The translations under genes and the position numbers were made by a program. From Chionoecetes opilio (taxonomy: Eukaryota > Arthropoda > Malacostraca > Decapoda > Majidae), in the NCBI GenBank assembly GCA_016584305.1, contig JACEEZ010020895.1:55001-119000 (forward strand): a DNA stretch of 64,000 nt, given 5' to 3'. A model generated the notes under the pieces. The model worked only from the letters and a program-made list of their open reading frames with translations. It was not told the DNA's origin and searched no databases. Below are positions 36,471 through 46,515 of the stretch, piece after piece (within the stretch, counting starts at the first letter, position 1; each line of letters opens with the position of its first letter).

Positions 36471-36708
36471 AGACCATAGAAGTCCTGTCAGTGTCCTCAG
36501 TGCTCCGGGTAAATCTATAAATCATCGCTGACGCTGGACAGGACATGGAGCTTGAGCCTTCGCGTGTCTCATAAGTGGGTTTGGTGGCGGGTGTTGAGGG
36601 GGGCCCAGGTGTGTGTGTTGTGTGTGTGTGCGTGTGTTCTGTTTACATATATCTTATCTATCTAGGTGAAAAAAGTGTTTTTTGCACCTCTCCTGGCAAC
36701 TCTCTTTT

Positions 36709-36834
36709 CTCTCCTCTCTCTCTCTCTTCTCTCTTCTCTCTCTTTTCTCTCTCTCTCTCTCTCTCACACGTAAAAAATATAACTTTGATAATTATAACCA
36801 AACAAGCTATATTATATATAAAAAGATAATATAA

Positions 36835-36866
<32 letters not shown>

Positions 36867-36870
36867 CATA
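36709..36870. repeat. (CT)n-rich tract followed by (TA)n
   Basis: CT repeats at 36709-36767 and TA repeats at about 36833-36870. Confidence 0.9.
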
Positions 36871-37313
36871 TATGAGTGTCCCTGCAACTACTACCACCAC
36901 CACTCAGTGGCGTGGCTACGTAGCACTGGCCATGGCTGCCGTATTCTGTATGTAATGCTATAATACAAAGCAATCCAGTCCTTTAACAACCCACAAACTA
37001 CCCAGCAAAAAAAAAGCTATCCTCCCCACGATCCTCTGCAACACTGTTTAAGGAGTCTGAGCGCTAACGAACCCTATCACTATAAGCTGAAAAAAACAGC
37101 TACAAAACTATACCCACACTATACTAACCCCACATTTACTAACATTTAAGACTTAGATAACGTTACAGGTCAAGAATTATTGGTCAAAGGTCAACAGGTC
37201 AGGTCGTGGGAAGGAAATAAGGGAAGGGTTTAGTGTTTCGAAGCAGTGTTGAACAGAGTTGAACTGCTTGAGTAATCCGGAACGAGCGACAGTCGAGGCC
37301 GCGCTAGCGATCA

Positions 37314-37500
37314 GGCAGGGTGTGTGTGCAGGGCAGGCAGCTGGGAGGAGGAAGCAGGGTGTGTGTGCAGGGCAGGCAGCTGGGAGGAGGAAGCAGGGTG
37401 TGTGTGCAGGGCAGGCAGCTGGGAGGAGGAAGCAGGGTGTGTGTGCAGGGCAGCTGGGAGGAGGAAGCAAAGGGGGTGGTTTTGCAGGGCAGCTGGGAGG
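37314..37500. repeat. 35-39-bp minisatellite (D2)
   Basis: About five copies of the CAGGGCAGGCAGCTGGGAGG unit, against three in D1. Confidence 0.85.
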
Positions 37501-37612
37501 GGGGAATGGGGGGATTTTGGCCAAACAACGCTTTATTTTGTTGCTGTTAACCTATTTGTGCAGTGCAAGGTAAGTAGAGAGAGAAAGGGAGGGAGTGGGA
37601 GGAGTGAGTGGG

Positions 37613-37794
37613 CAGTGGCGGGTCTAGGGGGAGGCCACGGCCACCCCAGACATCTCTTTGGCCACCCCAGATCTGAGTCAGAGGTGTAATGCAAATTCAA
37701 CCATTTCTTTTTCATGGCTACGCCCTGGCCACCCCACACTAGATCTGTGTCCAGCCTTGGCCACCCATGTCACCATGTCCTGGCGGCGCCGCTG
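37613..37794. mobile_element. hAT-type MITE (D2 copy, exact 8-bp target duplication)
   Basis: CAGTGGCGGGTCTAGG to GGCGGCGCCGCTG, flanked on both sides by TGAGTGGG (37605-37612 and 37795-37802). An exact 8-bp duplication with CAGTG-type ends is diagnostic of hAT. It was present before the D1/D2 duplication. Confidence 0.82.
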
Positions 37795-37922
37795 TGAGTG
37801 GGAGAGGGAGGGAGGGAGGGAGAGCTTACGTGTGATTTGAGGTTGTTTAGTCCTCCCTGCAAAGTAATGGCTGTTGCCTCGTTATCTTTCTACCTTATAT
37901 AACGTCAGATCAGCTATAGCCC

Positions 37923-38143
37923 GTGGCGTAGCTACGGGGGGGCCCCGTCCCCCCCCCCCCACCAGGATAATCCGGTGCCCCCCACTGGCCATGGCTGCCG
38001 TAATCTGCTTGGACCTGTGACTGACGATATGCCCCAATGCCCTTCTAGGTGGCATCAGAATACCCCTGAGCTCCGCTTGCCATAGTGCCCCCCCCATACA
38101 CAGCTGTGCCCCCCCATTGATAGATATACCTAGCTACGCCACC
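37923..38143. mobile_element. MITE with GTGGCGTAGCTA termini
   Basis: GTGGCGTAGCTACG at the left is the complement of TAGCTACGCCAC at the right. C- and G-run-rich interior. Partial relatives lie at 30230-30301 (ends GCCACGCCACTG) and 36905-36950 (starts CAGTGGCGTGGCTACG). Confidence 0.7.
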
Positions 38144-38226
38144 ACCACCACTACTACTGTGTGTCATGTCATGTCATTCATTACGGCCCTTATCTGTGCT
38201 GTTACAAGGGAAAAGACAGATATAAC

Positions 38227-38640
38227 TCTCTCTCTCTCTCTCTCTCTCACATAGTTTAGTTTTTCCTTTCATATTAATTTTGTTCTCTTATAGTTTTGTT
38301 TTTCCCTTTATACTTTGTATACATGAAGAAACCCATTGTACCACCACACCCTTGCCTTCCCCTTACCTTCCCTCCCCCTCCATTAACCCCTTACCATCCC
38401 CTAGCACCACCCTTCCCTTCATCATTCACCCTTCATCTCATCATTCACCCTTCATCAACCCCATCCCCTAGCATCACCCTCTTCCCCACCACACACCCAC
38501 ACCCTCCCCCTTACCTTACCTTTCCCCCCCTTCTATTGGCCCCTTACCTCTTCCCCACCACACCCACACACACAAACCCTCCCCCTTTCCCCCCTTCTAT
38601 TAACCCCTGACATCATGTTGCAGGTGTTGAAGCAGCAGGG
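38227..38640. repeat. D2 counterpart of 33800-34300: (CT)n, Pro/Ser-coding-like C-rich tract
   Basis: A short (CT)n run, then sequence matching D1 from CACATAGTTTAGTTTTTCC through the TTCATCATTCACCC repeats to ACATCATGTTGCAGG. The frames here are C-rich and not genes. GTTGCAGGTGTTGAAGCAGC at 38618 looks like a splice acceptor with an open 28-codon frame, but the D1 version has an in-frame stop. Confidence 0.65.
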
Positions 38641-38669
38641 AGTCCAGACAGTGGAGGGAGGACTGAGCG

Positions 38670-39772
38670 AGACCACCGAGAGACAAGGCCTGGTACATCG
38701 CCCGTGACGTCACACCATAAGGATCCCACCCGCTCCGCTCCCCGTACAAGTTTACCTACCTAATATAATGTTTATCAGTATAAAAATATAATGTTATCTT
38801 CGGAAATTTTGTTCTATAATATTATCAAATAAAAAACCGTAAAACACAAAGAAAATGCCCTTATGAAACTTCAAGAAATATGCATTAACTTAAACTCTTT
38901 TGCCATTTAATATTTTGCTCGCAAACACTTTACATGGAGAAATCAATAGAAGCGGAATTTAATTAGCTTTCCATTGATATATTTCCTTTTCTGATAAAGA
39001 TTAGAACCATGCATAAATTAAACGTTAACTAAAAAAAATAACATCATCAATCGGGAAAAATTACCCGATTTCATGATGTTATTTATTTAGTTAACGCTAA
39101 TTTATGCATGGTTCTAATTCATTTATCAGAAAAGGAAATATATCAATGGGAAAACTAATTAAATTCCGCTTCTATTTTATATTCTCCATGTAAAAAGTTT
39201 TTACACCCAAAAATTAAATGGCGAAAAGTTTAAGTTCATGCATATTTCTTGAAAGTCTCATAATGGCATTTCTTTTGTGTGTTTTACGGGTTTTTTTTTT
39301 TGATAATATTATAGAACAAACATTTTTGGAGATAACAGTATAATTTTATACTGATAAACAATATTAGGTAGGAAATTACCCGATTTCATGATTTTTTATA
39401 TTTAGTTAACGCTAATTTATGCTTTCCGCTAATTCATTTATCAAATAAACAAAATATATCAATGGAAAGCTAATTAAATTTTGCTTCTAAATTGATATTC
39501 TCCATGTAAATGTTTGCGAAGCAAAATATTAAATGGCGAAAAGTTTAAGTAATGCAATTTCTTGAAAGTTTCATAATGCATTTTTTTTGTGTGTTTTACG
39601 GGTTTTTTTTTTGATAATATTATAGAACAAACATTTCCGAAGATAACAGTATATCTTTTATACTGATAAACATTATATTAGATAGGTAAACTTGTACGGG
39701 GAGCGGAGCGGGTGGGATCCTTATGGTGTGACGTCACGGGCGATGTACCAGGCCTTATCATCTCGGTGGCCA
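38670..39772. mobile_element. 1.1-kb foldback element with tandemly duplicated right arm
   Basis: The outer ends CCACCGAGAGACAAGGCC and, inverted, GGCCTTATCATCTCGGTGG match. Inside, 38700-39050 is complementary to 39056-39375 and again to 39378-39750. TTACCCGATTTCATGAT recurs at the start of each right-arm copy. The element interrupts the 67-bp minisatellite. No coding capacity. Confidence 0.78.
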
Positions 39773-39779
39773 CGGACTG

Positions 39780-40145
39780 AGGCGGCCGTCTGGGAGCAGA
39801 GGAGGGAGTCCAGACAGCCCCTGGCCAGACAGTGGAGGGAGGGCTGAGGCAGTCGTGTGGGGGCAGAGGAGGGAGTCCAGACAGTCCCTGGCCAGACAGT
39901 GGAGGGAGGGCTGAGGCGGCCGTGTGGGGGCAGAGGAGGGAGTCCAGACAGTCCTTGGCCAGACAGTGGAGGGAGGGCTGAGGCGGCCGTGTGGGGGCAG
40001 AGGAGGGAGTCCAGACAGGCCCTGGCCAGACAGTGGAGGGAGGGCTGAGGCGGCCGTGTGGGGGCAGAGGAGGGAGTCCAGACAGGCCATGGCCAGACAG
40101 TGGAGGGAGGGCTGAGGCGGCCGTGTGGGGGCAGAGGAGGGAGAG
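39780..40145. repeat. 67-bp minisatellite, about five copies (D2)
   Basis: Copies start at 67-bp spacing near 39790, 39857, 39924, 39991 and 40058. Since 67 is not a multiple of three, the repeated open frames are shadows of the period. Confidence 0.93.
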
Positions 40146-40238
40146 CAGAGCCACGGCCAGTGCAGGAACAGACGCGGCCGAGGGAGGTCACATCACTCGC
40201 TGCTCGGGTAAGGTGGCTGGCTATTCATTGCTTCTTAA

Positions 40239-40437
40239 CCCCTTGAGGCCCAGTAATTTCCATTGTAATTTAGGTGCCATTAGACGATTTTTAGTGACTA
40301 TAAGCAATGTTGTATAGCTATGACCTGTTTAGTATCCTTGTCCACTAACTCATGTGGTATATTCAGTGACTTTTCGTAATTTTATGGCTAACAACAGACC
40401 ATTTTGCTAGAGCCAAGGAAAGGTCTGGGCGTGAAGG
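40239..40437 (-). mobile_element. piggyBac-like MITE copy P3 (199 bp)
   Basis: Flanked by TTAA on both sides (40235-40238 and 40438-40441). It reads CCCCTTGAGGCCCAG at one end and CTGGGCGTGAAGG at the other. The paralogous D1 site near 30130-30165 (ATTGCTTTTTAAATG) lacks it. Confidence 0.85.
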
Positions 40438-40521
40438 TTAATTGCTTTTTAAATGTGTGACATAATGATATATTTATTCTTGTTACCAGAGCGAGAGAAA
40501 GACTTGTACTTTTTTGTTCTA

Positions 40522-40765
40522 CCGTCAATAACACTACAGTCGCCAGTCACTCGCCACTGCACTAATGTCGCCAGGCGCCATATATTACTACTGTCAGCAT
40601 CACTACAGCCTTGTATGTGCCACTCAAGACAGGTACATTACAGAAACTAAACTACTGTGCATGCCTCTTCAGTGGCACATATACGTCTGTAGTGGTGAAA
40701 TGTGTAATATACGTATGGCGCCTGGCGACATTAGTGCACCGTGGCGACTAAAGTGTTGTCTACGG
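40522..40765. mobile_element. TA-flanked MITE (244 bp), same family as A/B/C
   Basis: Ends CCGTCAATAACACTACAGTC and, inverted, CCGTAGACAACACTTTAGTC. TA at 40520-40521 and 40766-40767. The body shares GCCAGGCGCCATATATTAC and GTGGCACATA motifs with A and B. The opposite arm of the inverted duplication has the intact site GTTCTAGTAC (minus strand, 41886-41895). Confidence 0.88.
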
Positions 40766-40894
40766 TAGTACAGAAGGCATTTTGGAAGTACAGAAAGTGG
40801 TATATTTTACTATTTAATGAATGGTTGTACAGTTATAAGCATTGTTTTAGTGGCCATAGTGTTCAGCAAACAGTAAATGACTATACAGGAAGTG

Positions 40895-41035
40895 GTGACA
40901 GGGAGTTTCGTACACAAGTTGTTTCGTACATACCTGGTGTCGTTTCGTAAGTTAAAATCTGAGCCGAGTGTACGAAACGACTATGGTTTCATATAGACTA
41001 CGAAACAACTTGTGTACGAACTGACTGCACCCCAT
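40895..41035. mobile_element. inverted-repeat MITE (141 bp) with 8-bp target duplication
   Basis: Flanked by AGGAAGTG at 40887-40894 and 41036-41043. Inverted repeats of CGTACACAAGTTGTTTCGTA lie inside both ends. The opposite arm carries one AGGAAGTA (41753-41760, minus) and no insert. 8 bp suggests hAT-type mobilisation, though the outermost bases are not CAG. Confidence 0.75.
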
Positions 41036-42591
41036 AGGAAGTGCACATAACTATTATTCTGCCCTGCCCTGCACTTGGCGAGGAGAACCACAGAGAGTCG
41101 CCGGGAGCCTCTCTGCCTTGACGGGAGAAACACAAAGGCTGGTACCAAGAGTCATGGCGGTCGAGGGACGAAGGCACCATGCGAGGGATATTTTTTGGAA
41201 TGAAGGTGGTAGGATACCCGTGTCTGTGTGTTCGCGCCCACCGTCCTCATTGCTCTTCATTACAAGAAACATCCCTCTCCTGGCAGGCAACCCTTCGTCA
41301 CTGGACCGCCACAGGACTCTTGGTAGGAGCCAAAGGGTTGCCCGTAGCAGTTCCCTTCGAGTAGTGGACGTTACTTATGGAGAGGAGAATAATAATACTT
41401 CTCTTGTTGGCTTTGTCGATAGATGTGTAGTTGCAATCCGCTCGGCAGCTTCTCCAATCTTACATAAAACAGTAAGTATATGTTAGTCTGATCTAGAAAA
41501 CGGCTAACACTCAGTAAACAAGTATCTGTCAGTAGACTCGACACTTTTACCGAGAGAAGCATTATTATTCTCCTCGCCATAATTAAGTCAACTACGTACT
41601 GGAAGGGAACTCCTAGCTGCCGGCAAGCCTTTGTTTGTCCCGTCAAGGCAGAGACACTCCCGGCTACTCTGTGGTTCTCCAAGTGCAGTGCAGGGCAGAA
41701 GGATAGTTATGGGTACTACTTTTATGGACACAACACTGTTACTACTACTGTGTACTTCCTATATAGTCATTGACTTACTGTTGGAGGAACACTAGGGCCA
41801 CCAAGACTGTCCCAATGCTTATAATTTTACAGCCATTCATTAAATAGTGAAATATACCACTTTCTGTACTTCCATAATGCCTCTGTACTAGAACAAAAAA
41901 GTACAAGTCTTTCACAAATTTAAAAAGCATTTGTGTTTCTCCCATCAAGGCAGAGATGAAAAGAATGGCTTGCAGAAATAGCAGGTCACTACTAGTCTGC
42001 AAGACATTCTTTTCTGGAAGAGTATTAATTCAAATGTGTTGCAGAGAGTTCCTTCCAGTGTAAAAAATATCTTAAGGAACTGTATCCAAGTATTGACTAC
42101 AATCCTGTGTAAAGGCAGCCTTCCTGCCTGTACAGTAAATACAAAAGTCATAAATACCTTTTCCAGGCGAGTAATCTGTTTCAAAGTCATCGAGTAACCT
42201 TTTATCACAGTCCGCCATATAATATTCTAATTCAACGAAGTCATAAATGCCTGGCAGACTCTCCGGAGAACAAATACACCAAATCTCAAAGAAAAATTTT
42301 ATTAAAAAAAAAAAAAAAAACTAAAAGCATTATAAGTTGGGAGCCTCTTTGGACGCTTCATACACTCAGTAACTATTTTATATTCCTGGATTGTTAATTT
42401 GTGCCTCGAGTGTCTTGTCATGGCCAGTGCCTCGAGTTTCTTGCCAGTGCCCCTCTTGTCATGGCCACTGTCTGTCTGTCCGTCAAGCAGCTGGCAGCCT
42501 CCCACAAACTGTAAAGTAGAATAACGACATTACCATCTGAAGTACTAAAACTATACACATTAACACAGGCAACACATAAATCATTAATTAA

Positions 42592-42793
42592 CCCCTTCAC
42601 GCCCAGATCTTTCCTTGGCTATATAAAATTGTCTGTTGTCGAGCCATAAAATTACGAAAAGTGACTGAATATACCAAATTAGTTAGTGGACAAGGATACT
42701 TAACAGGTCATTGCTATAAAACATTGCTTATAGTCACTGAAAATAGTCTAATGGCACCCAAACTTTGTAAATTACGTTCTGGGCCTCAAGGGG
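42592..42793 (+). mobile_element. piggyBac-like MITE copy P4 (202 bp)
   Basis: TTAA on both sides (42588-42591, 42794-42797). Termini CCCCTTCACGCCCAG and CTGGGCCTCAAGGGG. The best-preserved forward copy. Confidence 0.9.
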
Positions 42794-42871
42794 TTAAAAA
42801 TTATATTAATAACCAAAGAAAAGAGTCAGAGCGTGGTCACATTTTAAAATAAAGATACTTATATTTTGCAG

Positions 42872-43019
42872 GCGTCGTCCCTCCACCAAGGCGAGACTGG
42901 CAGCCCGCAGCGTGTGGCGGCGAGAGGGTGGCGGGACCAGACTTGTGTTGACGCCAGGCCAGGGAAGGGAGGGAGTCCGTGTTGTGGCCTCTGAAATCCT
43001 GGCCAGGGTCTGGAGTTGA
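42872..43019 (+). CDS. possible terminal exon, 48 codons (C1)
   Basis: A TATTTTGCAG acceptor precedes an open frame (starting at 42873, phase 2) that reads RRPSTKARLAARSVWRREGG, then GTRLVLTPGQGREGVRVV, then ASEILARVWS and TGA. The C2 copy at 46594 keeps the same frame apart from a 2-bp insertion. Arg-rich; no domain recognised and no upstream exon identified. Its last 50 bp recur inverted at 43147-43200, so it could also be part of a transposable element. Confidence 0.3.
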
Positions 43020-43152
43020 TGGCGTTACAAGAATAGGCGGATTTTCAGCCAGCCAGTCAGTAAATCAGTCAGTCAGTCAGTTTTACATACCGACTGATTT
43101 ACTGACTGGCTGACTGAAAAACCTGAAAATCCACCTACTCTTGTAACGCCAT
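43017..43152. repeat. inverted repeat with TCAGTCAG centre (C1)
   Basis: GGCGTTACAAGAATAGGCGG pairs with the complement of CCACCTACTCTTGTAACGCC. The arms meet in GTCAGTCAGTCAG/CTGACTGATTTACTGAC. Complementarity continues outward into the exon-like block. Confidence 0.85.
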
Positions 43153-43302
43153 CGCCATCCATTGTAACTCGGGCCAGGATCTCTCGGAGGCCACGACGCC
43201 TCCACTGCCAACACTCCAGCCAACAAGATGACTAGTCTTCATATGCTGTAAAGAAAGGAGAGAATAAAGAAGAGGAAAACAAGTGAAATACTACAACATT
43301 AA

Positions 43303-43432
43303 CCCCTTCACGCCCAGATCTTTCCTTTGCTATATAAAAATCGTCTGTTAGCCATAAAATTACAAAAGGTGACTTAATATACCAAATTAGGTAGTGGACA
43401 AGGGCACTAAACAGGTCATGGCTATAAAGAAA
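43303..43432 (+). mobile_element. truncated piggyBac-like MITE copy P5
   Basis: Left TTAA at 43299-43302 and the first 130 bp of the MITE; the right half is missing. C2 has the same truncation at 47047-47172. Confidence 0.8.
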
Positions 43433-43479
43433 GCATAGAAATGATCTTTATAATAGCCTGTGAAGTCTGACTAAAATAA

Positions 43480-44015
43480 TGAAAGCCTATAGTCTATTTT
43501 TTTTTTAACGAGGCAAAAATTCCATTCTATCTCAAGGTGTCCTGGTTAAAATGATACCTGATAATAGAGTTAACTATGATAAAATATAATTGAAATTAAG
43601 AAGAAGCGTAGTATTCCCTTCTCCTGGCAGCAAATATCGGTCAGTAAGCAGCAAGGGCAGTGCATTTTTTAAGCAAATTTTACTGGGCGACATTCTTTGG
43701 ATAGCCAGAAAGGTAAAGGCCTACCTGTTAAAATAGTTTTTTGGATACATCAACTTCACCCTTTTGTATGTTGTGTATAAATAAAGATCCTATGCAGTAA
43801 TAAGAGTGCACTTCTGGATCTAACACACAGATAAGATGAACCATTGTATCCAGGAAGGTGTTTATGAACAAATATCTTGTCGCCCAGTAGCTTAAAATTA
43901 TTCTTACTGGGCGACAGTTTTCCATCACTGGGAGACATTTTGGTCGCCCAGTTAGCATGTTATAAAATGCACTGGCCAGGGGCACCATTTTTCACCTCGT
44001 TAAAAACAACAACAA
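43480..44015 (-). mobile_element. O-family element interrupted by a hAT MITE (C1)
   Basis: TATAGTCTATTTTTTTT, then TTAACGAGGC, at the left and CACCTCGTTAAAAA at the right are the O1 termini. The body up to GTCAGTAAGCAGCAAGGG matches O1 (2300-2527) reversed, then the hAT MITE follows. Confidence 0.75.
43658..43974. mobile_element. hAT-type MITE nested in O element (C1, 317 bp)
   Basis: Starts CAGTGCATTTTTTAAG and ends TATAAAATGCACTG. Flanks GCAAGGG and GCCAGGGG are diverged 8-bp duplicates; the C2 copy has exact ones. Internal ACTGGGCGACA and its complement TGTCTCCC/GGTCGCCCAGT extend the inverted repeats. Confidence 0.8.
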
Positions 44016-44029
44016 CGTATAAATTATCT

Positions 44030-44076
44030 TTTCAATGCTGCAGATAAACCAGAACTAGATGTCAAGATTTCAATCC
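44030..44076 (+). repeat. single copy of the 38-bp satellite unit (C1)
   Basis: TCAATGCTGCAGATAAACC through GATTTCAATCC: one unit bounded by short TCAAT repeats. It then runs directly into AAGGATTTTCATCA, which follows the 10-kb array in C2. Confidence 0.9.
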
Positions 44077-44171
44077 AAGGATTTTCATCAGAACAAAGAA
44101 TGATTTTTTTTTTCTCTTTGGAAAATACTTAATTCTAATCATTCAACTAAATTACTTAAATATAAAAATAC

Positions 44172-44535
44172 TGGCTAACTGTCTGATTTACTGACTGTCT
44201 GATTTACTGACTGGCTGACTGACTGGCTGATTTACTGACTGACTGGCTGGCGGACTGACTGACTGATTTACCGACTGGCTGACTGTTTAATTGGCTGGCT
44301 TACTGACTGGCTGATTTACTGACTGACTGACTTGCTGACTGATTTACTGACCTGCTGACTGATTTACTGACTGGCTGACTGTTTAATTGGCTGGCTGATT
44401 TACTGACTGATTGGCTGGCTGGCTGGCTGACTGACTGACTGATTTACTGACCGACTCTGACTGATTTACTGACTGACTGACTGCTTTACTAACTGACTTA
44501 ATTCACTTATTTACTGACTGACTGATTTAAAACAA
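44172..44535. repeat. (CTGA)n-rich array with GATTTACTGACTGG blocks (C1)
   Basis: Irregular mixture of CTGACTGA, GGCTGGCT and TTTACTGA words. Confidence 0.9.
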
Positions 44536-44649
44536 GGTTATTTACTTTTATAGATGAATATTTATATTATTACTTATAAATAATGACAACAATTTTTTTT
44601 TTTTTATTACGTCCACCATTTAACCTTAACAACCAACAGCTTACATTAA

Positions 44650-44819
44650 CCCTTCACGCCCAGATCTTTCCTTGGCTATGAAAAAGAGCTAAATATACCA
44701 AATTAGTTAGTGGACAAGGATACTAAATAGGTCATAGCTATAAAACATTGCTTATAGTCACTAAAATCATCTAATGGTACCCAAATTACAATGGAAATTA
44801 CGTTCTGGGCCTCAAGGGG
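44650..44819 (+). mobile_element. piggyBac-like MITE copy P6, internally deleted
   Basis: TTAA at 44646-44649; ends CTGGGCCTCAAGGGG followed by AGTCTGC instead of TTAA. It lacks about 30 bp of the body (after GGCTATGAAAA) relative to P9. Confidence 0.8.
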
Positions 44820-45006
44820 AGTCTGCAAGCACTGCCATGTAAGTATTTAGTAGTCATTCCACTTGACTCAAACTTGACTCTTGACTCCACTAACTCAAAA
44901 ACAGTGACTTTCATATTCAATTCTAGTAAGTTTTAAATGTAATAAATTCTTTGCCCAAGATATTAAAAAGCGAAACTAATACTAATACTGAATGAGCGAA
45001 CACAGG

Positions 45007-45007
45007 N
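45007..45007. other. ambiguous base at the C1/C2 junction
   Basis: A single N lies between the end of C1 and the start of C2, so the tandem order should be confirmed. Confidence 0.9.
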
Positions 45008-45129
45008 TTAGATTACTAACCTCAATATTCTAATTCAATGTGTTGCAGAGATTCGCTTTCAGTCAATTACTTGGGTACAGTTTCTTGCAGTGTAATCTTA
45101 ATACACTGGAAAGAACTGTATCCAAGTAT

Positions 45130-45712
45130 TTGACTACAATCCTGTGTGATGGAGGAGTAAAGGCAGCCTTCCTGCCTGTACAGTAAACACTCCTGTGTGA
45201 TGGAGGAGTAAAGGCAGCCTTCCTGCCTGTACAGTAAACACTCCTGTGTGATGGAGGAGTAAAGGCAGCCTTCCTGCCTGTACAGTAAACACTCCTGTGT
45301 GATGGAGGAGTAAAGGCAGCCTTCCTGCCTGTACAGTAAACACTCCTGTGTGATGGAGGAGTAAAGGCAGCCTTCCTGCCTGTCAAGTAAACACTCCTGT
45401 GGTGATGGAGGGGGGTAAAGGCAGCCTTCCTGCCTGTACAGTAAACACTCCTGTGTGATGGAGGAGTAAAGGCAGCCTTCCTGCCTGTACAGTAAACACT
45501 CCTGTTGTGATGGAGGAGTAAAGGCAGCCCCCCCTGCCTGTACAAGTAAACCCCTCCTGTGTGATGGAGGAGTAAAGGCAGCCCTTCCGCCTGTACAGTA
45601 AACACTCCTGTGTGATGGAGGAGTAAAGGCAGCCTTCCTGCCTGTACAGTAAACACTCCTGTGTGATGGAGGAGTAAAGGCAGCCTTCCTGCCTGTACAG
45701 TAAACAAGTCAT
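45130..45712. repeat. 51-bp minisatellite, about eleven copies (C2)
   Basis: The unit contains TCCTGTGTGATGGAGGAGTA, AAGGCAGCCTTCCTGCCTGT and ACAGTAAACAC. 51 is a multiple of three, so a 245-codon minus-strand frame with a 17-residue repeat stays open; it has no C1 counterpart and is an artefact of period. C1 has one unit, without the GATGGAGGA part. Confidence 0.93.
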
Positions 45713-45945
45713 AAATGCCTCGCAGACTCTCCGGAGAACAAATACACCAAATCTCAAAGAAATTTTTCTTTATTAAAAAAAAAAAAAAAACTAAAAGCAT
45801 TATAAGTTGGGAGTGTCTTTGGACGCTTCATTACTAACAGCTCAGTGACCCAACAACACCACGTCAGTCACCACAAGGAGTTCTGTTAAGACTAGGAGTA
45901 ACTATTTTATATTCCTGGGTTCCTAGTTTGTGCCTCGAGTGTCTT

Positions 45946-46165
45946 GTCATGGCCAGTGCCCCTCTTGTCATGGCCAGTGCCCCTCTTGTCATGATGGCCA
46001 GTGCCCCTCTTGTCATGGCCAGTGCCCCTCTTGTCATGGCCAGTGCCCCTCGTGTCTTGCCAGTGCCCCTCTTGTCATGGCCAGTGCCCCTCTTGTCATG
46101 ATGGCCAGTGCCCCTCTTGTCATGGCCAGTGCCCCTCGTGTCTTGCCAGTGCCCCTCTTGTCATG
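45946..46165. repeat. 21-24-bp minisatellite (C2)
   Basis: About ten copies of GGCCAGTGCCCCTCTTGTCAT, some with an extra ATG and some with CGTGTCTT. C1 has about two at 42415-42465. Confidence 0.92.
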
Positions 46166-46296
46166 GCCACTGTCTGTCTGTCCGTCAAGCAGCTGGCAGC
46201 CTCCCACACCCACAAACTGTAAAGTAGAATAACGACATTACCATCTGAAGTACTAAAACTATACACATTAACAGGCAACACATAAATCATTAATTA

Positions 46297-46515
46297 GCCC
46301 TTCACGCCCAAAATTTTTTCCTTTGGGGCTATATAAAATTGTCTGTTGTCGAGCCATAAAATTACAAAAAGTGACTGAAAATACCAAAATTAGTTAGTGG
46401 ACAAGGATACTTAACAGGTCATTGCTATAAAACTTTGGGTTTTTATAGTCACTGAAATATTTCTAATGGCCCACCCAAAAACTACAATGGAAATTACGTT
46501 CTGGGCCTCAAGGGG
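46297..46515 (+). mobile_element. piggyBac-like MITE copy P7
   Basis: C2 counterpart of P4; left TTAG, right TTAA. Several small insertions (TTTTTTCC, CTTTGGGGC) distinguish it from P4. Confidence 0.82.

Larger units (their letters stand above)
40440..41945. repeat. large inverted duplication (about 1.5 kb)
   Basis: The left arm from GACTTGTACTTTTTTGTTC (about 40501) to near 41400 is matched, reversed, by 41945 back to about 41540. Shared runs include CAGAAAGTGGTATATTT, ACTATTTAATGAATGG, CTGCCTTGACGGGA and GAGGAGAATAATAAT. The left arm is longer because of two MITE insertions (40522-40765 and 40895-41035) and other indels. The unique centre is near 41450-41530. No gene was recognised in either arm. 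Confidence 0.8.
42020..45006 (+). repeat. tandem segmental duplication copy C1 (about 3.0 kb)
   Basis: Begins near ATTCAAATGTGTTGCAGAGAG and ends near AATGAGCGAACACAGG. It is the short version: one copy of the 38-bp unit (44030-44076), one of the 51-bp unit (about 42105-42150) and about two of the 21-bp unit (42415-42465). Its order of MITEs matches C2 throughout. Confidence 0.85.

Noticed and set aside
45063..45800. 245-codon minus-strand protein with a 17-residue repeat
   Set aside because: It follows from a 51-bp period divisible by three; C1 has a single unit, so it is an expanded minisatellite.
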